64,000 bases of DNA from Acidobacteriota bacterium (GTDB lineage: Bacteria; Acidobacteriota; Blastocatellia; Pyrinomonadales; Pyrinomonadaceae), in assembly GCA_023389035.1 (NCBI GenBank), contig JAEWFC010000030.1:650230-714229 (forward strand), written 5' to 3'. Positions 1 to 9,407 of the stretch are shown piece by piece. Made by a program: the position numbers and the translations under genes. The notes under the pieces were generated by a model. It saw only the letters and a program-made list of their open reading frames with translations, ran no database searches and had not been told where the DNA came from. Each line of letters begins with the position of its first letter. The stretch's first letter is position 1.

Positions 1-307
1 ATCTGCGGACGAACTCGGTCTGTTCTTCGGTGAGACGTGTAAAGCTGATACCGAAACCGAAACCCTCAAGAACGTACGCCACTTCGCCGGTGAACGTGAG
101 AGTCTCACCATTGGCATCGATCAGGTCGAACGAAACCTGTTCACCGGCTGTGAAATTTGTCATCGATTCGACATAGCAGCCGCCAAGGCTTAGGTCGCTT
201 ATACGTGACTCGCGCCGTCCGACGGACGATTCCAGTACCGCGTCCATCGCAACGTCCTTTCGTTCATCTTTTCTCGGCATAGGGAAAATGGAATTGTCGG
301 GCCGCAT
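1..307 (-). CDS. PilZ domain protein (3' part cut by window edge)
   Basis: Reading leftwards from ATG at 307, the product carries both c-di-GMP contact motifs of PilZ: an RxxxR (RRESR, about residue 32) followed by DLSLGG (the D/NxSxxG signature), then the beta-barrel strand pattern ending in GFGISF. PilZ proteins bind cyclic di-GMP and pass the signal to a partner or attached domain. An AAGAGG Shine-Dalgarno-like stretch lies about 8 nt before ATG 307; in-frame ATGs at 280 and 247 are alternatives. A TATAAT hexamer lies just upstream of the SD. The C-terminus is outside the window, so a second domain cannot be excluded. A REC-GGDEF-EAL protein about 7 kb away could act on the same messenger (inference). 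Confidence 0.8.
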   Translation of the reverse strand, partial: MRPDNSIFPMPRKDERKDVAMDAVLESSVGRRESRISDLSLGGCYVESMTNFTAGEQVSFDLIDANGETLTFTGEVAYVLEGFGFGISFTRLTEEQTEFVRR

Positions 308-504
308 AGCGCGAGCCTCTTCTATTATAGAAATGTCGAAACACGTACTGATTTCGATTTGTCAGACCGCTCGGTGCGACCGGCGTCACATCGCATAACA
401 CAAGCTTTCGATATTATAAACACAGTGCCCGGTATTTGTGGTATTCCTCTTCGGCGGCGATTCCGTTAACTACGGCAGATTAGTGTAGAATTCTAATCAA
501 TTAT

Positions 505-1431
505 ATGAAGATATTGATCGCTTACGACGGTTCGAAATGTTCTGAAGCGGCTCTTGATGACCTGGCAAAGGCCGGGCTGCCTTCCGATGGTGATGCTCAG
601 GTGATCACGGTCGCCGAAGTATGGCTTCCGCCATCGCAGGGTATCGACGGTTCGGTCAACGACGACCGTATCGAGGCCTTGCTGGAACATGCTCGTGAAA
701 AGGGGCGGGCGCTGGTTGACGCTGCCGAACAGAATGCGGCGAGGGCGGTCGAGCGTCTCCGGCGGATACTTCCGTCTTGGAGCATCAACAGCCAGACGAC
801 CTATGGTTCGCCCGCCTGGGAAATACTGCGAGCGGCGGATTCATCGGAAGCCGATCTGATCGTTGTGGGTTCGCAGGGACATTCTGCGATCTCGCGACTG
901 ATACTTGGCAGCATTTCGCAAAAGGTCTTGACCGAAGCACACTGCTCGGTGCGAGTAGCTCGCGGAAAGATCGAGACCGAACCATCGGCGATCCGCATCG
1001 CGATCGGGTTTGACAGCACAAAAGGCGCTCAGGCGGCCGTAGAGGCAGTGGCTAAAAGGTCATGGCCCGAGGGTACACAAGTTCGTCTGATCTCAGTGAT
1101 GCAGGATGCAGCACCGACGATCATTGGGAAATTCGTACCGGCGATCGTGACCGCCGTCGATGACGTTAACGATGCCGAGCATGCAGTGCTTACAGAACTC
1201 GCGACATCCGCTCTCGAACGGCTGAAAGCCGCAGGCCTCGAGGCTGAGATGCACATAGAATCAGGAGTGCCGAAGGCCGCTCTCGTCGAACATGCCGAAG
1301 CGTGGAACGCAGACTCGATCTTTGTCGGAGCGAACGCGTTTGGCAGCCGGCTTGAAAGGTTCATGATCGGCAGCACCTCATCAGCAGTCGCAGCTCGAGC
1401 TCACTGCACAGTCGAAGTCGTACGTCACTGA
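505..1431 (+). CDS. Tandem-domain universal stress protein (UspA family)
   Basis: 308 residues made of two UspA-type Rossmann-like domains (about 1-150 and 160-308). Domain 1 starts MKILIAYDGS and has GSQGHSAISRLILGS, the G2xG9xG(S/T) ATP-binding signature of ATP-binding Usps. Domain 2 keeps a looser version (GANAFGSRLERFMIGSTSS). Such tandem Usps act in the cytoplasm in stress adaptation; the precise ligand is not readable here. No Shine-Dalgarno sequence precedes the ATG. A TAGAAT hexamer at 486-491 would put transcription start only a few bases upstream, so a nearly leaderless mRNA is possible. It is divergent from the PilZ gene. Confidence 0.9.
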   Translation: MKILIAYDGSKCSEAALDDLAKAGLPSDGDAQVITVAEVWLPPSQGIDGSVNDDRIEALLEHAREKGRALVDAAEQNAARAVERLRRILPSWSINSQTTYGSPAWEILRAADSSEADLIVVGSQGHSAISRLILGSISQKVLTEAHCSVRVARGKIETEPSAIRIAIGFDSTKGAQAAVEAVAKRSWPEGTQVRLISVMQDAAPTIIGKFVPAIVTAVDDVNDAEHAVLTELATSALERLKAAGLEAEMHIESGVPKAALVEHAEAWNADSIFVGANAFGSRLERFMIGSTSSAVAARAHCTVEVVRH

Positions 1432-1476
1432 TCGTCGCTCATGCGCAAGAACAAAGGCAGGCGCAGGGCTGCTTTT

Positions 1477-2181
1477 TTATTGCAGCGAGCGGGCGACGTA
1501 GACCGAATTCACCGAGTTTGCGCCGGTGTACGGGTTCGGAAATTCGACATCGTGCCCAGCGGCTAAGCCAAACGCCTCTTTCAATCGCTCAAGGAATTCG
1601 TCATCGACCGGATCGTTCGACCAGAGGGCGAATGAACCACCGGGCTTGATCTGCCGCTTGAGTGACCTAAGTCCATCCGCCTTATAAAAGCTCTCGTTAT
1701 TTCCATCGAGGAAATGGCGGGGCGAATGGTCGATATCGACGACCACAGCATCAAACTGTCTCGAGGTATCGAACTCGTCAAGGCCTGTACGCGACAGTTC
1801 AAAGAAATCACCCTGCCGAAGTTCGCAGCGAGGATCTGAGCTGAGGAACGGACCTACCGGAACGATCCCGCTCGAGTGCCAGCCGATGACCTCCTGAAAA
1901 AGATCGATCACCAAAAGCGATCGGACCGCAGGATTCTCGAAGACGGCCGCGGCGGTATAACCGAGGCCAAGCCCGCCGACGACGATGTCAAGATCACCGC
2001 TTAGTCCCGCGAGGCCCAGATGTGCAAGCTGTCTCTCGCCCTCGGTGAAGAGGCTGGACATCAGATACTCGCTGCCCAGTTTTACCTCGAATATCTCGAC
2101 ATTTTTAAGCCGCGGCTCGAGCCGCCTGCGAAGCGTAAGCTCGCCTAATGAAGTCTCGTGATGTGCCAGCTCCTCGATCAT
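1477..2181 (-). CDS. Spermidine-synthase-like Rossmann-fold protein
   Basis: 234 residues. The SAM-type nucleotide-binding loop GGLGLGYTAAAV (about residues 69-80) and an acidic strand VVVDIDHSP (about 150) are those of the polyamine aminopropyltransferase/spermidine synthase fold. A late GGSFALWSNDP strand fits the same fold. No speD or other polyamine gene is near, and many short stand-alone members of this family are unassigned, so the substrate is open. Convergent with the stress protein gene; only 45 bp separate the two stops. Confidence 0.75.
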   Translation of the reverse strand: MIEELAHHETSLGELTLRRRLEPRLKNVEIFEVKLGSEYLMSSLFTEGERQLAHLGLAGLSGDLDIVVGGLGLGYTAAAVFENPAVRSLLVIDLFQEVIGWHSSGIVPVGPFLSSDPRCELRQGDFFELSRTGLDEFDTSRQFDAVVVDIDHSPRHFLDGNNESFYKADGLRSLKRQIKPGGSFALWSNDPVDDEFLERLKEAFGLAAGHDVEFPNPYTGANSVNSVYVARSLQ

Positions 2182-2230
2182 CTTATATTTCCCGTGTTCC
2201 GGTTAAGGTAGCATTAGGGATCCGTATCTG

Positions 2231-2263
2231 TGAAAAGAGGCAGCCCACGATGGACTGCCTCTT
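2231..2263 (-). terminator. Rho-independent terminator after the TonB receptor
   Basis: On the minus strand a perfect 9-bp stem AAGAGGCAG / CTGCCTCTT with an 11-nt loop ends in TTTTC, about 20 nt after the receptor stop codon. The T run is short but the stem is perfect. Confidence 0.8.
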
Positions 2264-2283
2264 AAGTTGGGTAGGTTGGGAAA

Positions 2284-5200
2284 CTAGAATCTGAACTTCG
2301 CCCGGAACTGACCAACGCGCGGGCCGCCGATCGATTCGGTGATAAGTCCGAAATCGGTGCCGTCCTGAAGGTCGCTGCTCGGGTTTGCAAGATTCACGCG
2401 GTTGAACACATTGAACAGATCAAATCCGACCTCAAAGCTCATGCGTTCATTGATCCTCGTGCTTTTTGCAAGGCTCAGGTCGAATCGCTGCTGCATCGGG
2501 CCGCGAAACGTGGTGCGTCCGAGGTTCCCGTAGAGTCCGCCGGCAGAACTGAAACAAGACTGATCGATCACGTTAAGATTCCCGGTCGATGCACTTGAAA
2601 CAGCTTGTTCAGCCGAGCAAGTTACATTCGGTCGCCCAAACCCCAGCCGCAGCAAACCGCCAGCGCCACGCGTCACACTGGTATATTGTGCGGCGGTCTG
2701 CACTTCCGGCTCAGAAGCAAAAACTGTGAAGGGCGTTCCCGACTGTGCCTGGAAGAAACCGGAGACAGACCAACCTCTGACGAACACATTGTCGAAACGT
2801 CCCGTGGGAATATCCCAGACAAAGTTAGTGCTGAACCGATGTGTTCTATCGAAATCCGAGAGGCCTCGATTATTGTCCAGGTCGTACGCACTGCCCTGGG
2901 CGATGAAACCGGTGTTGGGAACATCGGGCTTACCCCCGCCCGCCGTGCTCCCGGGATCGCTCGACATCACGTCGATCGATTTGGCGAACGTATACGCCAC
3001 GTTGAACTGCAGCCCGCGTGAGAGCCGCTTCGTCAGCCCAAACTGTCCGCCGTGGTAATTTGAATATCCCTTGGACTGCAGAAGTATCGCCTCGGGAACG
3101 TTGAATCCGAGTATCGGAACGCGGGCCTCGAAGTTGATCACCTGCCCGTTCGGGTTCGCGAGATTAAGATCGACCTGTCCGGTTGCGGAGTTCAGGAATC
3201 CAAAAGCACGCCCAACCCCTCGTTCACGTGCTGTCGAACCCGCATTAAGCGGACCGTTCGGAGATCCGGCAGCTACGTAAGCTTGGTTGAAACGCTCGTA
3301 AATGTGATCCGGATTATTAGGGTCGTTCATATCGAACCCTTCGTTCAGAGCACGTGCGACAAGAAGGTTCTTACCTGCGGTGCCGACGTACCGAGCCTCG
3401 AATAATAGGTCTTTCATCAATTCATACTGAACGCCGGCGTTCCACTGGTGGATCACCGGCGTTTTTAAGTTTCGGTCGATGGCACGGAACTCAAAGGTCT
3501 CAGCGATGTTTCCGCGGATGCAATTCACACCGGTCGTTACATTACATCCCGCACCCTGAGGCGTGCCGCGTGAATCGACAAAGACGGGTGTGTTATCGCG
3601 GATCTGATACGTGCCGTTCGCACCCGAACCTCGAACGATACGGAACGGGAGCCACTCGCTTAAAGCAATATTTGTCGGAACACCCGAGAAGGCGGTCTGG
3701 ATCGGAACGTTGCCGCTCGGTACCGTGATCTCCACCTCGCGTAGGAAAGGGTAGTTTGAAAAGATAGTGTTGATGAACGCTGCCGAAGGGCGGTCGTAAA
3801 ACATACCGTAGCCGCCGCGAACGACCAGCTTTCGCATCGGCGAATAGGCAAAACCGATCCGTGGAGCGAAGTTGTTAAGGTCCTGGCCATTTAGCGTGTG
3901 CTTATTGCTAGCGATCTGGGTTACCGCTACCGCAGAGTCAACGACGGACAGCCCCGTCTGCCTAACATTGTTCGGTACGATAAACCCCGAGCTCGGGTTG
4001 TCACAGAGTGCAGTGGAACCGCCCGAACGAGTAAAGCACGGAAGCCACGGGTCGAGATCAAAGTTGCCGATATAGCCGTTTTTTTCGGTCGGCCACAAGA
4101 ACAGCTCGTATCGCAGGCCCGCGTTGATCGTCAGTTTGGGGTTGACCTTCCAATCGCCGGCGAGGTACAGGCCGACGTCCTGGAAGCGAAATTCTTTGTG
4201 AGTAATACCGTACTGTGTGTCGGCCTCGGTTGCGTTTCCGGTAAGCAGCTGCGTAAACGAATCGAACTTTTCAAACTCGGTGGCTTGTTCTTCCGGCAGG
4301 TCGCTGTCGTACTGGTGACGTTTGTATTCGGCACCGAACTTGATCCCGAGATTACCCTTGGTCCAGCTGACACTGTCAGCGATGCTCCACGTCACCTGCT
4401 TTCGCTGGTTGAACGAATCATTCGGGCCGCCAAACGAGAAGTTCGAGATATTGTTGCGGCCGATGAAGTGGCCAAGCCGAGTCGTCGCCGCAGTCGAATC
4501 GAACGTTGATGCCGGGTTCTGAATTCCCACCGCACTGTTGCTCATCTCCTCCGTTAGGAAATCGTCGTCCAGCCGGCGTGTATTGTTCAGATAGTAGTAA
4601 CCGAATCGCACCTCGTTGACCAGGTTCGGCGTGAAGATGTGCGTATCGCCGATCGAAAGAGTCCGGTTGCGATCTGCCCGCCGCAGCATAAATGGTGAAG
4701 CGAGGCTGCTGGGGTCAGGGAAAGGATCGAAGCCTGGGAAGTTTGCAAAAAAGAATGTACCGCTAAGAGTGTTTTTGCTGGACAACTGGCCGTCCAAACG
4801 CGTTGTAAACTGATTCTGACGGAACTGCGCGGGCACGACATCTACGACCTCGACCAAGGGGTTGTTTCTCTGCAGCGTGCGAGTCCCGACGTTCGGGAAG
4901 TTTCCAAACTGATAGCTTCCTGTTCCGCTTTGGTCCACCCTACCGAGTTCCTGAAAGTTTGTGATCGACGGCAGGACGAAACCTCCGGTGACGGGATTCC
5001 GCATATTGAAGATGCGAAAGGCCACATCGCTGATGTCGTCAGGTGTCAGACAGTTTGAACCGCTGCAGCCATTGAACTGATTGAATGCGGCCGCGATGGC
5101 TGCCCGCGATCGATCGTCACCAAGAACGCTCAACGCGATCGGCAAGACGGTTCGCGTACGAGCGGTCGGGACCAGTCCGGTTTTAGCGTCTGTGAACTGA

Positions 5201-6120
5201 TATCCTCCAAAGAAAAAGAACTTGTCTTTGACGATCGGCCCGCCGAGCGTGAAACCTGTCTCTGTTCGATCTGCCTGCGGCTTTTCGTTCCCGCTTTGCT
5301 TCAGGAAAAATTCATTCGTATTGAAAGCTCTGTTCTGCAGATAGTAATATGCGGAGCCGTTCAGTCTGTTCCCGCCCGATTTTGTCACCAGCTGGAAGTT
5401 GCCGCCGCCGCTGCGTCCTGTTGAAGCGTCGTAGAGAGAGGTCTGCAGTTTCACTTCCTGAAGCGTTTCCGGGGCGGGCGAAATATTATCTGTTAGCGAG
5501 CCTTCATTGCTCGTTATGTTCGTCGCGTCGATGCCGTTAAAAAAAAGGCTGGTCGATGTAGTTCGCGTCCCGTTGACCGACGGAGAAATGTTACCGTTGC
5601 CTGCGACGCCGACCGGCGACAGCCCAGATGAAACTCCGGCTTCGGATCCTAAAAGTCCGGTGAAGCTGCGTACCGATGTCGGCGTCCGTGTGAGCTGCTC
5701 GCCCGTTATTTGGCGTGAAACTGCGGCGCTCTCTGCCTGAACTAGAGGCTGCTCGGTAGTTACGTCAATAAATATGTCCGTCGACCCGATCTCCAGCGAG
5801 ACGTCGACCGTCCTCGTAACGGACGCTTCAACCTCTGTCGCCTGACCGTAGGATCGCTTGAAACCGTCCTTTTCAAAAGTAATAACGTATGTGCCGACGG
5901 GCAGCAGAGTCAGGCTCCATCGTCCATTCGCGTTGGTTATTGCGGTACGTGAGAAGTTTGTGGCGTTATTTCGCACAACTACCTCAGCACCCTGAATGAC
6001 TGCGCCGACCGGATCGGTGACAGTACCGCTGAGGCCGCCCGTGGTTTGAGCGTAAAGGTTTTGAACGCCAACTATCGCAAATGCAAAGACAATCAGCTTT
6101 GCAGCTATATTCGTTTTCAT
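2284..6120 (-). CDS. Oar-like TonB-dependent outer-membrane receptor
   Basis: 1278 residues. A signal peptide (MKTNIAAKLIVFAFAIVGVQ, cleavage near LYAQ) is followed by a carboxypeptidase-regulatory-like domain (about 27-110: GTVTDPVGAVIQGAEV ... ANGRWSLTLLPVGTYVITF), a plug domain (about 120-230) and a long beta-barrel ending in an aromatic C-terminal strand (QFRAKFRF) as expected for outer-membrane insertion. It belongs to the Oar/TonB group expanded in Acidobacteria and Myxococcus; the ligand cannot be told from sequence, since these take up or bind glycans, peptides or siderophores. A good GAGGAA Shine-Dalgarno site precedes ATG 6120. It is a single-gene unit closed by the terminator at 2231-2263. 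No tonB/exbBD genes are in the window. Confidence 0.93.
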   Translation of the reverse strand: MKTNIAAKLIVFAFAIVGVQNLYAQTTGGLSGTVTDPVGAVIQGAEVVVRNNATNFSRTAITNANGRWSLTLLPVGTYVITFEKDGFKRSYGQATEVEASVTRTVDVSLEIGSTDIFIDVTTEQPLVQAESAAVSRQITGEQLTRTPTSVRSFTGLLGSEAGVSSGLSPVGVAGNGNISPSVNGTRTTSTSLFFNGIDATNITSNEGSLTDNISPAPETLQEVKLQTSLYDASTGRSGGGNFQLVTKSGGNRLNGSAYYYLQNRAFNTNEFFLKQSGNEKPQADRTETGFTLGGPIVKDKFFFFGGYQFTDAKTGLVPTARTRTVLPIALSVLGDDRSRAAIAAAFNQFNGCSGSNCLTPDDISDVAFRIFNMRNPVTGGFVLPSITNFQELGRVDQSGTGSYQFGNFPNVGTRTLQRNNPLVEVVDVVPAQFRQNQFTTRLDGQLSSKNTLSGTFFFANFPGFDPFPDPSSLASPFMLRRADRNRTLSIGDTHIFTPNLVNEVRFGYYYLNNTRRLDDDFLTEEMSNSAVGIQNPASTFDSTAATTRLGHFIGRNNISNFSFGGPNDSFNQRKQVTWSIADSVSWTKGNLGIKFGAEYKRHQYDSDLPEEQATEFEKFDSFTQLLTGNATEADTQYGITHKEFRFQDVGLYLAGDWKVNPKLTINAGLRYELFLWPTEKNGYIGNFDLDPWLPCFTRSGGSTALCDNPSSGFIVPNNVRQTGLSVVDSAVAVTQIASNKHTLNGQDLNNFAPRIGFAYSPMRKLVVRGGYGMFYDRPSAAFINTIFSNYPFLREVEITVPSGNVPIQTAFSGVPTNIALSEWLPFRIVRGSGANGTYQIRDNTPVFVDSRGTPQGAGCNVTTGVNCIRGNIAETFEFRAIDRNLKTPVIHQWNAGVQYELMKDLLFEARYVGTAGKNLLVARALNEGFDMNDPNNPDHIYERFNQAYVAAGSPNGPLNAGSTARERGVGRAFGFLNSATGQVDLNLANPNGQVINFEARVPILGFNVPEAILLQSKGYSNYHGGQFGLTKRLSRGLQFNVAYTFAKSIDVMSSDPGSTAGGGKPDVPNTGFIAQGSAYDLDNNRGLSDFDRTHRFSTNFVWDIPTGRFDNVFVRGWSVSGFFQAQSGTPFTVFASEPEVQTAAQYTSVTRGAGGLLRLGFGRPNVTCSAEQAVSSASTGNLNVIDQSCFSSAGGLYGNLGRTTFRGPMQQRFDLSLAKSTRINERMSFEVGFDLFNVFNRVNLANPSSDLQDGTDFGLITESIGGPRVGQFRAKFRF

Positions 6121-6524
6121 CGTTGTTCCTCGGTTTGGAAATTCTGAAACAGAGCAAAAACGGTTCGCTTTCAGTGCCCCGTAGATCGCCCCGCCAACTT
6201 GATCTGTCCTGGAATCAAATCGAATGGTAAGCCCGCCGCGTTAACGATCGGTGACGGAAAAGTTAAATGGACGTTAACTAATGAAAAACAATTTTGCGCC
6301 TACGGAAAACTTCCCTCATTGATATCGGCAGCGTGTTCCAGATTTCCCGGGATACGGTCCGAATAGCGACCGCGTAGTGATTTTCCTGAATAAAATCATC
6401 TGTGGTTGATTGGCACGTCGGTTGCCAAAGAGGGTGTAAACCGGTGAGATCCCGACTTATCGCGTTAAAAAAAGAAGGAGAATCCCACTCTCGCAGTAGT
6501 TGCTGTACGTGGAACTAATAACGA
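6121..6524. other. Divergent intergenic region, 404 bp
   Basis: No gene seen. It holds the leader of the TonB receptor on the minus strand and, near 6410, the sigma54-type promoter described separately for the rightward receiver-like gene. A purine-rich AAGGAG at about 6475 is roughly 45 nt before the ATG at 6525, too far to serve it; no convincing small reading frame uses it. Confidence 0.5.
6409..6427 (+). promoter_or_regulatory. Sigma54 (-24/-12) promoter
   Basis: TTGGCACGTCGGTTGCC matches the RpoN consensus TGGCAC-N5-TTGC, with exactly 10 bases between the GG and the GC. Predicted start near 6437, 88 nt before the ATG of the receiver-like gene at 6525. Two further matches with the same spacing lie within 5 kb, beside an NtrC-type activator gene. 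Confidence 0.8.
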
Positions 6525-7232
6525 ATGACGGAAGTAGTTGAAAACAATGCCTTGTTAATAGGTTTCCGCCTCACATCAGATCAGGACCTTATGGAGGCGA
6601 TCGGTTCGTTGGGCCTTGAGGTTCGGGTTTCCGAGACCGGCCGTCTTGGCCTTGTCGAGATGTCGCGTCGCCCGCCCAGCCTGATCATTATCGACCCAGA
6701 GATCGGCGACCTATATAGCGCCGAGATCTGCCGCGACATCAGGAATAATCGTGAGCTTTCGTCGACACCCGTTCTTGTATTCTTTAACAGGGAGCCCGAA
6801 GCAGTAGAGATATTTGAAGCACTGGAAGCCGGAGCCGATGACTGCTTTACACGGGAGGACCAGTCCACACAGTTAGTTGCGAAGATCGAGTGGTTAATGA
6901 TGAAGCGCAAATCGGCCGCGACGCTTCGCCAGTATTACGCTGACCTTAAGACCCGTCAGGTGCAAACACTCGAATTTGTTCGTGCGACGGCCAATCTGAT
7001 GGAATCGATCGATGCTGAGTTTCGGGCGAAAGGGTGCTTGGACGATCCCGGATGCGCCGGCCTTTTCGAGGACCGTCTTGATATGGGTCTGGATATTGTT
7101 AGAAGTCTTGCGTCAATACTTGAACAGCAGATGGACGCTTTCGAACTCCCGTCTGTTTTCAGCGAGACGAGCCGGGCGAGGTTACAAGTATCGAATCGAG
7201 CGCCTGTTGGTTCACTTGAACTGGCGATCTGA
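6525..7232 (+). CDS. Receiver-domain protein with incomplete active site
   Basis: 235 residues. Residues 8-125 follow the CheY/receiver pattern: LIIIDPE carries the would-be phosphoacceptor Asp57, and ALEAGADDCFTRE corresponds to the normal AGADDYLTKP. The usual acidic pair after strand 1 is absent (LLIGFRLTSD) and the invariant Lys is replaced (TRED), so normal phosphorylation chemistry is doubtful. Residues 125-235 are helical with no output domain recognised; a C-terminal C-x5-C pair (KGCLDDPGCAG) is present. It is preceded by a sigma54 promoter and followed 72 bp later by a small zinc-site protein, probably on the same transcript. Likely a phosphorylation-independent signalling or partner protein (inference). 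Confidence 0.75.
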   Translation: MTEVVENNALLIGFRLTSDQDLMEAIGSLGLEVRVSETGRLGLVEMSRRPPSLIIIDPEIGDLYSAEICRDIRNNRELSSTPVLVFFNREPEAVEIFEALEAGADDCFTREDQSTQLVAKIEWLMMKRKSAATLRQYYADLKTRQVQTLEFVRATANLMESIDAEFRAKGCLDDPGCAGLFEDRLDMGLDIVRSLASILEQQMDAFELPSVFSETSRARLQVSNRAPVGSLELAI

Positions 7233-7304
7233 ACACCAGCTCGCGAATGATGAACTTTTATCCCGCGCTGTATTACCCGCCGGCGCAGTTATTGGGAGAG
7301 AGCA

Positions 7305-7514
7305 ATGAACACATTTGAGATAGATGGAATAATTTGTTCGTGGTGCAAGCGGGTCAAAGACAACGAGCGCGGTTGGGTCTATCCGTCGACCCTTTCGGAT
7401 CGCTCGACCCCGAGTGAATTTACGTCGCACGGTCTATGCGACTCATGCTACGCGCGGATCTCACACGATTTTATAAATAAATCAACGCCTCAGGCAGTAT
7501 CGATCAGGCCGTGA
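7305..7514 (+). CDS. Small CxxC...CxxC protein like the C-terminal tail of sensor proteins
   Basis: 69 residues, with CSWCKRVKD near the start and HGLCDSCYARI about 30 residues later. The same pattern (C-xx-CK-x-hRD ... F-x-SHGhCxxC) is common as the C-terminal module of PAS sensor and receiver proteins; here it stands alone. The paired cysteines suggest a metal site. A GGGAGAG Shine-Dalgarno sequence stands 4-5 nt before ATG 7305. It lies downstream of the receiver-like gene and converges with the REC-GGDEF-EAL gene, overlapping its 3' end by 11 bp. It may act as the detached second half of the protein upstream (inference). Confidence 0.7.
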   Translation: MNTFEIDGIICSWCKRVKDNERGWVYPSTLSDRSTPSEFTSHGLCDSCYARISHDFINKSTPQAVSIRP

Positions 7515-9366
7515 TCCTGGCGGTCTTCGGACCTTCGTCAAGTAATGCTTCGATCTCACCGGCGGGCAGCGGCCTGCTAAAGAAATAGCCTTGATACTCA
7601 TCGCACCGCACCCGCTGCAAAAATTGCCGCTGTTCTTCCGTTTCAACCCCTTCAGCAACTACCTTCAATCTGAGATTGTGGCCAAGTGAAATGATCGCTA
7701 CGGTCAGGGCGGCATCGTCTGCGTTCGCGGGCAGTTCTTTTACAAATGATCTGTCGATCTTGATGACGTCGATCGGCAAGGTTTTCAGGTAGCTAAGTGA
7801 AGAATAGCCGGTGCCGAAGTCATCGATCGAGACCTGCATTCCTTTATTACGAAGCTCTTTCAGTGTAGCGATCGCAGGTTCCGCGTTCTGGATCACCGAG
7901 CTCTCAGTGATCTCGAGGTTTAGATGCTGCGGCTCGAGCCCGGATCCATCAACGATCGAGAGGATCGTCTCGGCAAGGCCCGGCTGCTGAAGTTGGCGGG
8001 CAGAAAGATTCACGGCAATGCTGAGATCAAATCCTTTGTCACGCCATTCCTTCGCTTGCTTCACCGCGGTCGAAAGGACCCATTCGCCGAGAGGAAGTAT
8101 CAGGCCGGTTTCTTCTGCAAGCGGAACGAACTCTGCCGGCGACACAAGCCCCATCTCGGAACTGTTCCATCTTAACAATGCTTCGAGCCCGACAACCGCG
8201 CCTGAAACCAGATCGACCTTTGGCTGATAGAACAACTCGAACTCACGCCGCTCAAGCCCACGCCACAGACCGGTTTCAAGCTTAAGGCGTGCGACCGCCC
8301 GCTCATTCATATCCGGCGTGTAAAACCTTACATTGTCGCCGCCATCCTTCTTTGCAAGCGAGAGTGCGGCAGCGGCATTCCTCATCAACGATGCCAGATC
8401 TTCCCCATTCTCAGGAGCTATGCTGACCCCAATACTGCAAGTCGCGACCACTTCGCTGCCGGCAAGGTTGAATGGCCTACGAAGCTCGTCGGAGATCTCA
8501 CGGGCGATGGACGCTATTTCGTCGGCCGACGAGAAATGTTCGGAGAGGATCGCAAACTCATCCCTCTCGTAATGCGAAACTGTTGCGCGTCTCCCAAGGC
8601 CGGCTAGCAGACGCTTCCCGGTTTCGATCAGCATCAGATCTGAATTTGTGTGGCCGAGTGTACGCTGGACCTTATTAAATCCGTCGATCGAGATCAGTAT
8701 TAACGCGGCCCTGCTTTCGATCCCACCACCATTGAGGGCATGCGATACCCGGTCCTCGAACAGCGCACGATTCGGAAGGTCGGTCAGCGGGTCATAAAAT
8801 GACAGATAATTGAGTTGCTCGGTCCTTTCCTTGACCAGCCGTTCCAGGTCTTCATCGTAGAGACGCTTTTCGCGAAGCAGCGTGTGGTGATCGATGGCCC
8901 GCTGCACTACGAGTTCTAGATACTCCAGATCGAAAGGCTTCTTGATATAGTCGAACGCTCCGCCTCTCATCGAATCAATGGCATCGTCAAGGTCGCGATT
9001 ACCACTGATCATTACGACGACTGTCTCCGGCGACTGGCGCAGTATCAGCGGAACCAGTTCGGTCCCTCGTTCTCCGTTACCGAGATCGATATCACTCAGG
9101 ATAACGTCGTAGATCTCACCGCGTTCGAGCCGCTCGCGAACATCAGCGGCACTCGCCGACAGAGTACACTCACAGCTTTCGGATAATGCGTCGTCTAGAA
9201 GGGCACGAATCGAAGGTTCGTCATCGACGATCAATATTCGAGAACGGCCGCGTGCTTCGGGAGCATCTTGCATCGGAAATGAAGATAGTTCTTCAGACAT
9301 TTGCAGGGAACCGACGACATCCCGAAAGATCGTTCCGCCCGTCGAATAGTCTGAATAGTGTAACAT
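7504..9366 (-). CDS. Response regulator with GGDEF and EAL domains (likely c-di-GMP phosphodiesterase)
   Basis: 620 residues from ATG 9366. Receiver domain (about 40-160) is complete: ILIVDDEPS, Asp in ILSDIDLG, Lys in YIKKPFD. GGDEF-type domain (about 190-350) has a broken signature, YERDEF in place of GGDEF, so cyclase activity is unlikely. EAL domain (about 370-610) keeps EALLRW, EITES, DDFGTGYSS, KIDRSF and AEGVET, the metal and catalytic residues. The expected activity is phosphorylation-controlled cleavage of c-di-GMP to pGpG. I chose ATG 9366 because AAGGG lies about 8 nt upstream; a TTG start at 9429 would fall inside the loop of a transcription terminator. The gene lies downstream of a sigma54 promoter and a candidate small RNA. 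Confidence 0.9.
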   Translation of the reverse strand: MLHYSDYSTGGTIFRDVVGSLQMSEELSSFPMQDAPEARGRSRILIVDDEPSIRALLDDALSESCECTLSASAADVRERLERGEIYDVILSDIDLGNGERGTELVPLILRQSPETVVVMISGNRDLDDAIDSMRGGAFDYIKKPFDLEYLELVVQRAIDHHTLLREKRLYDEDLERLVKERTEQLNYLSFYDPLTDLPNRALFEDRVSHALNGGGIESRAALILISIDGFNKVQRTLGHTNSDLMLIETGKRLLAGLGRRATVSHYERDEFAILSEHFSSADEIASIAREISDELRRPFNLAGSEVVATCSIGVSIAPENGEDLASLMRNAAAALSLAKKDGGDNVRFYTPDMNERAVARLKLETGLWRGLERREFELFYQPKVDLVSGAVVGLEALLRWNSSEMGLVSPAEFVPLAEETGLILPLGEWVLSTAVKQAKEWRDKGFDLSIAVNLSARQLQQPGLAETILSIVDGSGLEPQHLNLEITESSVIQNAEPAIATLKELRNKGMQVSIDDFGTGYSSLSYLKTLPIDVIKIDRSFVKELPANADDAALTVAIISLGHNLRLKVVAEGVETEEQRQFLQRVRCDEYQGYFFSRPLPAGEIEALLDEGPKTARITA

Positions 9367-9407
9367 CAAGTGCCCTTGCCTCACGAGATCGAACGTCAGC
9401 CGAAGAT

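Noticed and set aside
1440..1476. Terminator between the stress protein and the methyltransferase-like gene
   Set aside because: Only a 4-bp stem (GCAG/CTGC) before the T run; too weak to list.
2605..5740. Many long plus-strand frames across the TonB receptor
   Set aside because: Shadows of a high-confidence 1278-residue gene; no SD or domains.
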